From Alphaproteobacteria bacterium UBA6149 (GTDB taxonomy: Bacteria > Pseudomonadota > Alphaproteobacteria > Rickettsiales > UBA998): a DNA stretch of 18,944 nucleotides. The stretch is from NCBI GenBank assembly GCA_002423155.1, contig DIUV01000046.1, positions 1 to 18,944 on the forward strand. Direction: 5' to 3'. The notes under the pieces were generated by a model. The model ran no database searches, was not told the origin of the DNA, and was given only the letters and a program-made list of their open reading frames with translations. The translations under genes and the position numbers were made by a program. This document shows, one piece after another, positions 6,505 to 13,438 of this stretch. Each line of letters opens with the position of its first letter. Position 1 is the stretch's first letter.

Positions 6505-7650
6505 TCACAATAATTCTTTTGTTTTTTCTGAAATGGCCTGATTAATAGAAACAGCGATTTTATCACCAACTCGACCTAATTTACCTTGAGTCAGCTCAAC
6601 ACCACCAGACTTAAGCATTACTTCTGCATCTAGTGAACAATCAAGCAAAATCGTACTTCCCACGCGGAATTTTAACACTTCCGTCATAGAAAGAATTTTT
6701 TCGTCCAAAGTTGCATAAATTTCTACATCGGTTTTTTGTAATTCTTCTTCCAAATGTTTACGCCACACCGCATCCTGTCCAAAATGCTCACCCATAAATA
6801 TCTGCATCAGCAAATCACGAATTGGCTCTAAGGTAGCATGGGGAATCAACACTTCAATAATTCCGCCTCTATCTTCCATTTCCACGCGCAAACGAATTAA
6901 TAACGCCGCATTGGTAGGGCGAGATATAGTGGCAAAACGTGGGTTATTTTCAATACGCTCATGTACAAAAGTTACAGGACTGAGAGGGTCAAACGCTGCA
7001 CTCATATCCGCCAGTACTACTTCGGACATACGCTTTACAATATCTTGCTCGATAGTGGTATAAGGTCGTCCCTCCACCCGGACACTGCGTGTAGAACGTC
7101 TTCCGCCCAATAATACATCTACCGTGGAGTAAATCAGTGAGCTATCAATCGTAATCAATCCAAAATTTTCCCATTCCACCGCACGAAAGATTACCAATAA
7201 TGCAGGTAAAGGAATGGAATTAAGATATTCCCCAAAACGTAGCGAAGTCATGGAGTCAATACTAACATCCACCACCTCGGAAGTGAAATTACGCAAAGAG
7301 GTGGACATATTACGTACCAAACGGTCAAAAACCACCTCCAACATCGGCAGTTTTTCGTAAGCCATCAAAGACTTACCCAAAATAGCTTCAATTCCTGTAT
7401 CACTGCCCTGATTCGAGTCAATACTATCAAAACCGAGCAATAAATCTATCTCATCCTGATTAAGAACCCGTTCGGGCTGGGATGGCTCAGTTTGCGTTGG
7501 TTCAGGCATCCCCATTGCTGCCGCCATAGGATCATCACCCATAACATCAGTGGAATTAGCTGCTTCACCATCCAGCATTGCCGCCCAATCATCAGCAGCC
7601 GAATCACCCGCGTTTGCGTCTGCTTCAGAATTATTTTCGTTTTCAGCCAT
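6505..7650 (-). CDS. fliM: Flagellar motor switch protein FliM
   Basis: C-ring protein that binds CheY-P and sets rotation sense. The 381 aa contain the CheY-docking peptide VLNQDEIDLLLGF (62-74), the CheC-like middle domain (about 90-280, with LLGGRRSTRSV at 180-190) and a C-terminal SpoA domain that binds FliN (about 305-375). The docking peptide normally sits at the very N-terminus; here about 60 acidic, low-complexity residues precede it, including DDWAAMLDGE (20-29), which resembles the N-terminal segment of FliN. The gene lies 41 bp after fliL. No clear Shine-Dalgarno is seen, which may mean translational coupling. Confidence 0.96.
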   Translation of the reverse strand: MAENENNSEADANAGDSAADDWAAMLDGEAANSTDVMGDDPMAAAMGMPEPTQTEPSQPERVLNQDEIDLLLGFDSIDSNQGSDTGIEAILGKSLMAYEKLPMLEVVFDRLVRNMSTSLRNFTSEVVDVSIDSMTSLRFGEYLNSIPLPALLVIFRAVEWENFGLITIDSSLIYSTVDVLLGGRRSTRSVRVEGRPYTTIEQDIVKRMSEVVLADMSAAFDPLSPVTFVHERIENNPRFATISRPTNAALLIRLRVEMEDRGGIIEVLIPHATLEPIRDLLMQIFMGEHFGQDAVWRKHLEEELQKTDVEIYATLDEKILSMTEVLKFRVGSTILLDCSLDAEVMLKSGGVELTQGKLGRVGDKIAVSINQAISEKTKELL

Positions 7651-7691
7651 GTTTTATCTATCGCTTGGTTGTCTATCGCTTAATATCAAAT

Positions 7692-8291
7692 CTACTGAAC
7701 AATCATTTCACCTATCAGGATATTATTTACCTGTTGAGGATGTACTGCTTTATTAATGCGTGAAAGAAGCTCTTCACGTAGCCTATATATACCTGCGGAA
7801 CCACCTAAATCACTCGCCCGCAATTCCCGCAAATAAGTATTAAACATATCTACAATTCTCGGCTGCATTTCCTTCACCTGACTCAATGCCTCGTTAGATG
7901 GAAGTTCTAAAGTGACTTTTAGTTTTAAAAAACTAATTCCTTTTCCGCTAGTATTTAAATTCACCAAAAATTCGGGCAAATCATAATAAATAGTTCCAGC
8001 CGAATCAGTTGCTTGTACACCACCTTTTTCGCCCTCATCTCCGCCTTTACCTTTAGGCTTTTTGCCTTCTGGCTTCATTTTTTCATCTTTTTCTTTAGAT
8101 GCTTTTTCTTTTTTCTCGTCAGATTTTTTCTCCTCTGACGCACCCGTAGCAGAGTCTAAAATACCAGAAAAATAAAGTGCGGCACCGCCACCCAATAACA
8201 AGAATACCAAAATAATTATTATCAATTTTTTACGCTTACGCTTACTAACATCAGAGTTAGTTCCAGCAACTGGTTGTTCATCTTCGGACAT
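7692..8291 (-). CDS. fliL: Flagellar basal body-associated protein FliL
   Basis: Single-pass inner-membrane protein that supports stator function near the MS ring. It is 199 aa, with a basic patch KRKRKK (17-22), a membrane helix (about 23-41), a Lys/Glu/Gly-rich linker (about 53-90), then the periplasmic domain with YYDLPEFLVNLNT (102-114), FLKLKVTLEL (121-130) and the C-terminal IGEMIVQ, typical of FliL. It is the first gene of the minus-strand flagellar operon. It is transcribed divergently from flgF across a 235-bp gap that carries a promoter for each direction. Confidence 0.93.
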   Translation of the reverse strand: MSEDEQPVAGTNSDVSKRKRKKLIIIILVFLLLGGGAALYFSGILDSATGASEEKKSDEKKEKASKEKDEKMKPEGKKPKGKGGDEGEKGGVQATDSAGTIYYDLPEFLVNLNTSGKGISFLKLKVTLELPSNEALSQVKEMQPRIVDMFNTYLRELRASDLGGSAGIYRLREELLSRINKAVHPQQVNNILIGEMIVQ

Positions 8292-8338
8292 AGCGATACT
8301 TTACGATTAGTTGTTTAAAATAATTGACCCTGTGCAAT

Positions 8339-8366
8339 GTTATACAGCAACATAATTACTGTACAA
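8339..8366 (-). promoter_or_regulatory. Candidate sigma-70-type promoter for the fliL operon
   Basis: Read on the minus strand, TTGTAC (plus 8361-8366) and TATAAC (plus 8339-8344) are separated by 16 bp and lie about 50 bp upstream of the fliL start. No sigma-54-like element was found on this strand of the gap. This is a motif match only. Confidence 0.4.
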
Positions 8367-8465
8367 CAAGCAAAATTTTCCTATTAGTTGCAAAACAACT
8401 CGTTTTTTATTATCTCTGTTGCGAATAAAACATAATACACCAAAAATAAAATATTTTTCCCCCGT

Positions 8466-8481
8466 TGGCATAATTCTTGCT
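8466..8481 (+). promoter_or_regulatory. Sigma-54 (RpoN) promoter of flgFGAH
   Basis: TTGGCATAATTCTTGCT matches the RpoN consensus TGGCAC-N5-TTGCW at every conserved position except one (C to T). The invariant GG (8467-8468) and GC (8479-8480) are exactly 12 bp apart. It lies about 46 bp before the flgF ATG, giving a leader of roughly 35 nt. Sigma-54 control of the flgF operon is established in Caulobacter. It implies an RpoN and a flagellar enhancer-binding activator elsewhere in the genome. Confidence 0.85.
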
Positions 8482-8526
8482 TAACCAATTGTGCAAAACT
8501 AGCAAAGCAATATCAAAAGGTGAAAT

Positions 8527-9252
8527 ATGGATAATAGCGTTTACATCATGCTATCAAAGCAAACTGCTCTATTTAGACAAATGGACGTGGTTGCCAATAA
8601 TATTGCCAATGCGGATACTAATGGTTTTAAAGCCGAGAAAATGTTGTTTGACGACTATTTGATAAATGATGGGAATCGCAAGAAAATGGCTTTTACTCAA
8701 GATATTTCTACTTATAGGGAAGATGTACAAGGTGGTTTAAAAGTCACAGGTGGAACTTTAGATATAGCCATTTCAGGAAAAGGTTATTTTACTTTGCAAA
8801 CTCCCAATGGTCTGCGCTATTCACGTGCTGGAGCATTGCAGATTGGTGCGGATGGATCACTGGTTACTGCTAATGGCTATCAGGTTTTAGATAATGGTGG
8901 ACAGCCAATTCAGTTTGCCCCAGAAGACAAAAATATAGTTATTGGCGAAGGTGGAAATATATCTGTGGATGGACAAGAAAAATCCTCTCTCAGCGTGGTG
9001 GAATTTGCTAATCCTCAAAATTTAACTCAAGTGGGAGATGCAATGTTTCGCGCGGACGATGCACCATTACCTGCCCAAAGTTCTCGAGTTTTACAAGGAG
9101 TTTTAGAAAAATCCAACGTGGAACCCATTAAAGAAATTGTCGATATGACCAAACTTTCTCGCAGTGTAAATAGCACGGCAAAATTCATTGAGGTTGCTTA
9201 CGACTTACAGCGCAAAGCTAGCAGTGCTTATGCGCAAGCTAATCAATCTTGA
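8527..9252 (+). CDS. flgF: Flagellar basal-body rod protein FlgF
   Basis: Proximal rod subunit of the flagellar axial family, exported by the flagellar type III apparatus. It is 241 aa. The N-terminal axial motif NNIANADTNGFK is at 24-35; the middle has GTLDIAISGKGYFTLQTPNG (76-95), and the C-terminal helix contains KSNVEPIKEIVDM, the FlgF/FlgG signature. Shorter than FlgG, it lacks a Tyr-rich FlgG C-terminus. AAGG lies 8 bp before the ATG. It is the first gene of flgFGAH behind the sigma-54 promoter, 46 bp before flgG. Confidence 0.94.
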   Translation: MDNSVYIMLSKQTALFRQMDVVANNIANADTNGFKAEKMLFDDYLINDGNRKKMAFTQDISTYREDVQGGLKVTGGTLDIAISGKGYFTLQTPNGLRYSRAGALQIGADGSLVTANGYQVLDNGGQPIQFAPEDKNIVIGEGGNISVDGQEKSSLSVVEFANPQNLTQVGDAMFRADDAPLPAQSSRVLQGVLEKSNVEPIKEIVDMTKLSRSVNSTAKFIEVAYDLQRKASSAYAQANQS

Positions 9253-9298
9253 GATTAAAATATTAAACCCAGCAAAAACTAATTTATAGGAACCACCA

Positions 9299-10084
9299 AT
9301 GAAATCTTTAAATATTGCTGCAACAGGTATGATGGCGCAACAGCTTAATGTTGATGTAACCTCTAACAATCTGGCAAATTTGACCACTACAGGTTACAAA
9401 CGCCAACGTGCAGAATTTCAAGATCTTATGTATCAAGACATGCGCCGTTCGGGCAGCAATTCTTCTGATTCGGGTACAATTGTTCCTACGGGCATACAGG
9501 TTGGTCTGGGAGTAAAAACTGGAGCAATTTATCGCAACCATATACAAGGAACTATCCAGCAAACTTCTGCTCCTTTGGATGTTGCAATTCAAGGAAGAGG
9601 TTTTTTTGTTATCCAAATGCCTAATGGCGATACTACTTATACACGTGATGGTACTTTTCAGCTCGACGCAAATGGGGTGATTGTTACCGCAGATGGATAT
9701 ACTGTGCAGCCGGCGATTACAGTGCCAAACGATGCAAAAAGCATAAGCATCAATAGCTCTGGTGAAGTGCAAGTAACCATTGACGGACAAGTAACCCCTT
9801 CTAATTTAGGGCAATTAGAAATGGCTACTTTTGTGAATGAGCCCGGTTTGGAAGCTCTGGGGAATAATTTATATCAAGAAACCGTATCATCAGGTGCACC
9901 ATTGCAAGGGATTGCTGGTTTAGAAGGCTTGGGAACTATTTTGCAAGGTTACACCGAAGCTTCTAACGTGGATCCTGTAAAAGAAATAACGCAGCTGATT
10001 GTGGCGCAACGCGCTTATGAAATGAACTCCAAAGTAATCAGTGCATCTGACCAGATGCTCCAAGCATTGACACAATCAGCTTAA
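9299..10084 (+). CDS. flgG: Flagellar distal rod protein FlgG
   Basis: Major distal rod subunit that crosses the P and L rings. The 261 aa compare with 260 in E. coli. It has the axial N-terminus MKSLNIAATGMMAQQLNVDV and NNLANLTTTGYK (23-34), the core APLDVAIQGRGFFVIQMPNG and the C-terminal signature NVDPVKEITQLIVAQRAYEM, which is diagnostic for FlgG. AGGAA lies about 6 bp before the start. It is 21 bp upstream of flgA in the same operon. Confidence 0.97.
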   Translation: MKSLNIAATGMMAQQLNVDVTSNNLANLTTTGYKRQRAEFQDLMYQDMRRSGSNSSDSGTIVPTGIQVGLGVKTGAIYRNHIQGTIQQTSAPLDVAIQGRGFFVIQMPNGDTTYTRDGTFQLDANGVIVTADGYTVQPAITVPNDAKSISINSSGEVQVTIDGQVTPSNLGQLEMATFVNEPGLEALGNNLYQETVSSGAPLQGIAGLEGLGTILQGYTEASNVDPVKEITQLIVAQRAYEMNSKVISASDQMLQALTQSA

Positions 10085-10105
10085 GCGCCAGAAAAAGAAT
10101 AAATC

Positions 10106-11047
10106 ATGTCAATTTTTTGTACATTTTTTTTGCAGGTAGTTTTGCTATCAAGTATATTTTTTTCTGCTCCTAATTTAGCAAATGCCAATATGGTGGATGC
10201 TAATATTATGGATACAAAAGAGGAAAAAAATGCCGCTGCGGAAAATTATTCCCCACAAAATTCTTCCTCACAAAATGCTAGCTTTCAATTAACCATAAAA
10301 GACGCGGAAGAAGCTGTTTCCAAAGCATTACAAGAGGCAGGAGTGGGAGAGAATATTTCCGCTTCTTTAACCAGTAGCCGAGCTGCCGTTTTATATTACC
10401 ATCACCGCCCATTATCGGTGCAACTAAAAACCATAAAATTTGATAAAACTGCTAATAATTGGAGCGCTAATATATTGATATTAGATAATGATGAGGTTTT
10501 ATCAGCTATTCCTGCCAGTGGTCGGTATGAATTTATGGAGTTAATTCCAGTAATAAAAAAACGCATTAAACATGGTGAAATAATAAATGCCGAAGATATA
10601 GAAATGCGTTCCTTTGTTAAACGTAGTCTGCCCAAAGAAGTTTTGCGTAATAGGGCAGATTTAGAAAATCATACTCCAAAACGCTTGATTTCTCCCTTGC
10701 GCCCTATCCGCAAGGAAGAAATACAAATGCCTGACCTTATCCATAAAGGCGATTTGGTCAAAATATTTTATAAAAACAATAATATTGAAATAAGTACCCA
10801 AGGCGAGGCAATGGAAGATGGCGAAATGGGAAAAACCATTCGTGTAAAAAACATTGCCAGCAACAAAACCGTACGGGGAATAGTAACAGGAGAGAAAGAA
10901 GTTGCTGTGGGGGAAATTGCGGTTGGAGGAGTTGCCAATGGGGAAACAAAAAATACTCCTATGGAAGAAGACAAAAACAAGACAAATAAAGAAAAATATT
11001 CTATAAATGAACTAATGAATGATGCGAATAATAAGGAACAGAAATAA
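10106..11047 (+). CDS. flgA: Flagellar P-ring assembly chaperone FlgA, with extra C-terminal tail
   Basis: Periplasmic protein needed for FlgI P-ring assembly. It has a signal peptide (about 1-27, ending SAPNLANA), a spacer rich in Asn/Ser/Gln (28-60), an N-terminal domain (about 60-140) and the FlgA/SAF domain (about 145-268) with RIKHGEIINAEDIEMR (153-168), IRKEEIQMPDLIHKGDLVKI (201-220) and a terminal VRGIVTGEKEVAV. About 45 further residues rich in Gly, Lys, Asn and Glu follow, where most family members stop soon after the SAF domain. Its TAA stop shares one base with the flgH ATG (TAATG), so translation is coupled. Identification rests on the SAF pattern and the flgG/flgH context. Confidence 0.88.
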   Translation: MSIFCTFFLQVVLLSSIFFSAPNLANANMVDANIMDTKEEKNAAAENYSPQNSSSQNASFQLTIKDAEEAVSKALQEAGVGENISASLTSSRAAVLYYHHRPLSVQLKTIKFDKTANNWSANILILDNDEVLSAIPASGRYEFMELIPVIKKRIKHGEIINAEDIEMRSFVKRSLPKEVLRNRADLENHTPKRLISPLRPIRKEEIQMPDLIHKGDLVKIFYKNNNIEISTQGEAMEDGEMGKTIRVKNIASNKTVRGIVTGEKEVAVGEIAVGGVANGETKNTPMEEDKNKTNKEKYSINELMNDANNKEQK

Positions 11048-11784
11048 TGAGAAAATATGCTTATCTGATATTATTATCTCTGACTTCTTGCGCAACCACA
11101 CTCGATAAATTGGAACAAGTTGGCGAACAGCCCAATATGGCAAAAACTGATAATCCACGTGAGAATATTGGTTACAAACCCATAACTTGGCCAACCCCCG
11201 ATCCATTACCCCCTTCTAAACCTCAATCTAATTCTTTGTGGCAACCAGGTGCGCGGGCGTTTTTCCGCGACCAACGTGCAGCTCGGGTGGGAGATATTTT
11301 ACGCGTTCATATAAAAATTGATGACAAAGCCGAACTAAATAACGAAACCGAACATAAGCGCGACACACAAGACGATGTAAAATCTCCTGAGGTTTTTGGC
11401 TTGCAAAGCAAACTAGGAATTTTATTACCGGGCAGACCTAATCCCGAACAATTATTTGATATAAAAGGCACTAACAAAAACAAAGGTACAGGTACGGTAC
11501 AACGTCAAGAAAAAATAGAAACCGAAATCGCCGCCCTTATCACGCAAATTTTGCCGAATGGAAATTTTGTCATTCAAGGAAAGCAAGAAATAAAAGTAAA
11601 TTTTGAAGTGCGCGAAATTGCCATCTCTGGCGTAGTACGTCCCGAAGATATTGACACCAACAACACCATAAATTCCGCGCAAGTGGCAGAAGCAAGAATC
11701 ACTTACGGCGGACATGGTCAGCTGACCGACGTACAACAACCGCGTTGGGGCTCACAAGTTATTGATGTATTGTCACCGTTTTAG
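11047..11784 (+). CDS. flgH: Flagellar L-ring protein FlgH
   Basis: Outer-membrane lipoprotein that forms the L ring around the rod. It is 245 aa, with a short lipoprotein signal ending in the lipobox LTSC (C15). After a Pro-rich linker come SLWQPGARAFFRDQRAARVG and GDILRVHIKIDDKAELNN. The C-terminal half has ILPNGNFVIQGKQEIKVNFE and REIAISGVVRPEDID, characteristic of FlgH. It is the last gene of flgFGAH, followed by the convergent murU about 68 bp away. Confidence 0.95.
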   Translation: MRKYAYLILLSLTSCATTLDKLEQVGEQPNMAKTDNPRENIGYKPITWPTPDPLPPSKPQSNSLWQPGARAFFRDQRAARVGDILRVHIKIDDKAELNNETEHKRDTQDDVKSPEVFGLQSKLGILLPGRPNPEQLFDIKGTNKNKGTGTVQRQEKIETEIAALITQILPNGNFVIQGKQEIKVNFEVREIAISGVVRPEDIDTNNTINSAQVAEARITYGGHGQLTDVQQPRWGSQVIDVLSPF

Positions 11785-11835
11785 TTTAAGTGGAGTGACT
11801 AGTTTTTGTGTTTTCTATGCTCTCTATGCGTTATG

Positions 11836-11851
11836 CAAAAGTGACCTTTTG
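11836..11851 (+). terminator. Weak candidate terminator of flgFGAH
   Basis: CAAAAG-TGAC-CTTTTG forms a 6-bp stem with a 4-nt loop, followed by TTT, in the gap between convergent flgH and murU. The stem is short and AT-rich, so termination is only a possibility. No better hairpin is visible there. Confidence 0.25.
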
Positions 11852-11852
11852 T

Positions 11853-12557
11853 TTAAGGTTTCTGTAAAATATCCTCCGCGATTTTAATCCCTGCCAGAGT
11901 CCCCACATCCATCCAGCCACCATCATGAACCAGTGCGCCAAAACGCGCAGATTTGCCTTTATATAGTTCTAGCATAGAAAATGCACCCGCAGGCGCATCA
12001 GCAAATAAGCGTGGATGCAACATTTGCACCCCTGTATAAACATAAGGCGCCGCTACTTCCGCTCCCCGATGGAGAATTTTTCCATTTTTAATAAAGAAAT
12101 CCCCTACCCCATTATAACCAATAGCTTTTTCAATGGGTTGCAATAACAACAAACCATCCATCTGCTCATCATCCCAAGCTTTTGCCATGCGCAATAAAGG
12201 ATGCTCCGCGCCGTTTTGCATAATCACATCACTATTGACCGAAAAAAATGCGGTTTGCCCAAAAAACGGCAAAGCCTGCACAATCCCTCCCCCGGTTTCC
12301 AGCCGTTCTGGCTCAAAAGAAACTTGCACATTCGGAAATTCACGCCACAACAAATGCGTCTGTAACTTCTCCGCCAACCACGAAACATTCACCATAACTT
12401 CCGCAATGCCTGCATCTGCCAGCCATTCCAACTGCCAATCTATCAAAGCTTTGCCTAATACCGGCACTAATGGCTTGGGCAATTCATCCGTCAAAGGACG
12501 CATCCGCTCACCTCTGCCAGCGGCTAAGAGCATGGATTTATGGGGAATCTTTTTCAT
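11853..12557 (-). CDS. murU: Nucleotidyltransferase, N-acetylmuramate-1-phosphate uridylyltransferase (MurU-like)
   Basis: Expected to convert MurNAc-1-phosphate and UTP to UDP-MurNAc in peptidoglycan sugar recycling. The 234 aa show the sugar nucleotidyltransferase signature LLAAGRGERMRPLTDELPKP (10-29), then ETGGGIVQALPFFG (87-100) and the metal-binding SVNSD (106-110), with a final GGWMDVGTL motif. The length and motifs match MurU more than longer GDP- or glucose-1-P transferases. It belongs to the tsaE-amgK-murU set, but here a toxin-antitoxin pair and a mobile element separate it from amgK. It begins 18 bp after the antitoxin stop; no Shine-Dalgarno is seen. Confidence 0.87.
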   Translation of the reverse strand: MKKIPHKSMLLAAGRGERMRPLTDELPKPLVPVLGKALIDWQLEWLADAGIAEVMVNVSWLAEKLQTHLLWREFPNVQVSFEPERLETGGGIVQALPFFGQTAFFSVNSDVIMQNGAEHPLLRMAKAWDDEQMDGLLLLQPIEKAIGYNGVGDFFIKNGKILHRGAEVAAPYVYTGVQMLHPRLFADAPAGAFSMLELYKGKSARFGALVHDGGWMDVGTLAGIKIAEDILQKP

Positions 12558-12575
12558 TTTTTAATCTATAACTAA

Positions 12576-12872
12576 TTATAAATCACCATAAACAAATTTA
12601 TGAATCACACTAGCAGCAAGCGTTTGATATGGGAGACCTTCCTTTGATGCCTTCAACTTCAACCGCAACAAATCATCATCGGAAATACGAATATTTAAAC
12701 GAGCATTTTTACGGGAAAAAGCTTTAGCAGCATCAACCGCTTCTTGTGTTCTTTGTTGATGATTAGGCGCCAGTTCATAATCACCAGCCTCAAATGCTTC
12801 TAAAATTTTCTGTTCTTCGCTATTCAAAGACCAGTTTTCTGCCCATTCTGACATAGAATCATCTTTTTTCAT
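12576..12872 (-). CDS. Antitoxin, CopG/BrnA-type ribbon-helix-helix
   Basis: 98 aa. The C-terminal part has the ribbon-helix-helix pattern: strand ARLNIRIS (57-64), helix DDDLLRLKLKASKEG and the turn and second helix LPYQTLAASVIHKFVYGDL (80-98). It is typical of CopG-type antitoxins paired with BrnT-like toxins. The N-terminal EEQKILEAFEAGDYE segment is also characteristic of this antitoxin group and probably contacts the toxin. The start at 12872 has AAAGGA 8 bp upstream and overlaps the 3' end of the toxin frame by 14 bp, as in co-translated toxin-antitoxin pairs. The gene looks intact although its toxin is broken. Confidence 0.88.
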   Translation of the reverse strand: MKKDDSMSEWAENWSLNSEEQKILEAFEAGDYELAPNHQQRTQEAVDAAKAFSRKNARLNIRISDDDLLRLKLKASKEGLPYQTLAASVIHKFVYGDL

Positions 12873-13389
12873 TTTTATTTTCCTTTAACCATAATTTGCT
12901 CATTTTTCGGCTGGGATAACAAGTTATTAAACGAATAATATTTTCTCTTATTTCATGAGGAACCAACCAAATATACCCACTAATATCAATTATATAAATA
13001 TATTGCTCAGGATATAAATCCTGATTAGGATTCTTTATTGTAGTTAGCAATTTTCCAGACTAAAAGAAAAATATAATCTCTTCTACTCTACACGACAGTA
13101 CTATTAACAAACGACATCACATTGAATAAAAATGATTTTTTATAAAAACCATCCGTTGTCATACCGCCGCAGGGCGGTATCCATGCCAAACCATTGGCTT
13201 AACAGCTAATTGATAGACATGGATACCGCCCTGCGGCGGTATGACAACGGATAGATTGTCCATATAACTTACTGTTGTATAATGAAAATTGTGTTGTTAA
13301 GAATGCTGTCGTGTAGAGTAAATCTCTTCAAAACCGATTCCCCTCTGCTTGCGAAGTAAAGCGCTTTTATCTGCATCAAATTCAAACAT
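12859..13389 (-). pseudogene. BrnT-like toxin gene split by MITE C
   Basis: The N-terminal part (13389 down to 13321) encodes MFEFDADKSALLRKQRGIGF plus EEI, a normal BrnT-like start. Element C follows directly. On its far side, from the duplicated EEI codons at 13083, the same frame continues IIFFF-stop-SGKLLTTIKNPNQD, then YIYIIDISGYIWLVP and CYPSRKMSKLWL, ending at 12859. Removing one target copy and the element (246 bp, 82 codons) restores the frame to about 94 codons, the usual size. A TAG at 13062-13060, where a Glu codon would fit, is a second lesion. Read into the element, translation stops after about 30 residues. The encoded RNase-type toxin is therefore expected to be inactive. Confidence 0.88.
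13084..13320. mobile_element. MITE C (family II) with perfect terminal repeats and 9-bp target duplication
   Basis: A 237-bp element with perfect 15-bp terminal inverted repeats, TACTCTACACGACAG at 13084-13098 and its complement at 13306-13320. It is flanked by a perfect 9-bp direct repeat AATCTCTTC (13075-13083 and 13321-13329). Inside is a perfect 35-bp inverted repeat (13151-13185 and 13218-13252) around a 32-nt loop, and each arm also folds on itself as ATACCGCC-GCAG-GGCGGTAT. It has no transposase and no useful coding capacity, so it would move in trans. A 9-bp duplication is seen in several IS families; I cannot name the parent. Confidence 0.93.
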
Positions 13390-13438
13390 ATTATAACCAT
13401 AAAAATACCACAATGTGTGCGTTTTGGCAACACACAAA

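Noticed and set aside
8481..8487. TTAACCA next to the sigma-54 promoter as a CtrA half-site
   Set aside because: The motif is short, only one half-site is present, and no properly spaced partner was found.
12859..13050. A 63-codon gene starting with TTG before the antitoxin
   Set aside because: It is the C-terminal part of the split toxin, not an independent gene; the frame continues upstream through a nonsense codon to the element.
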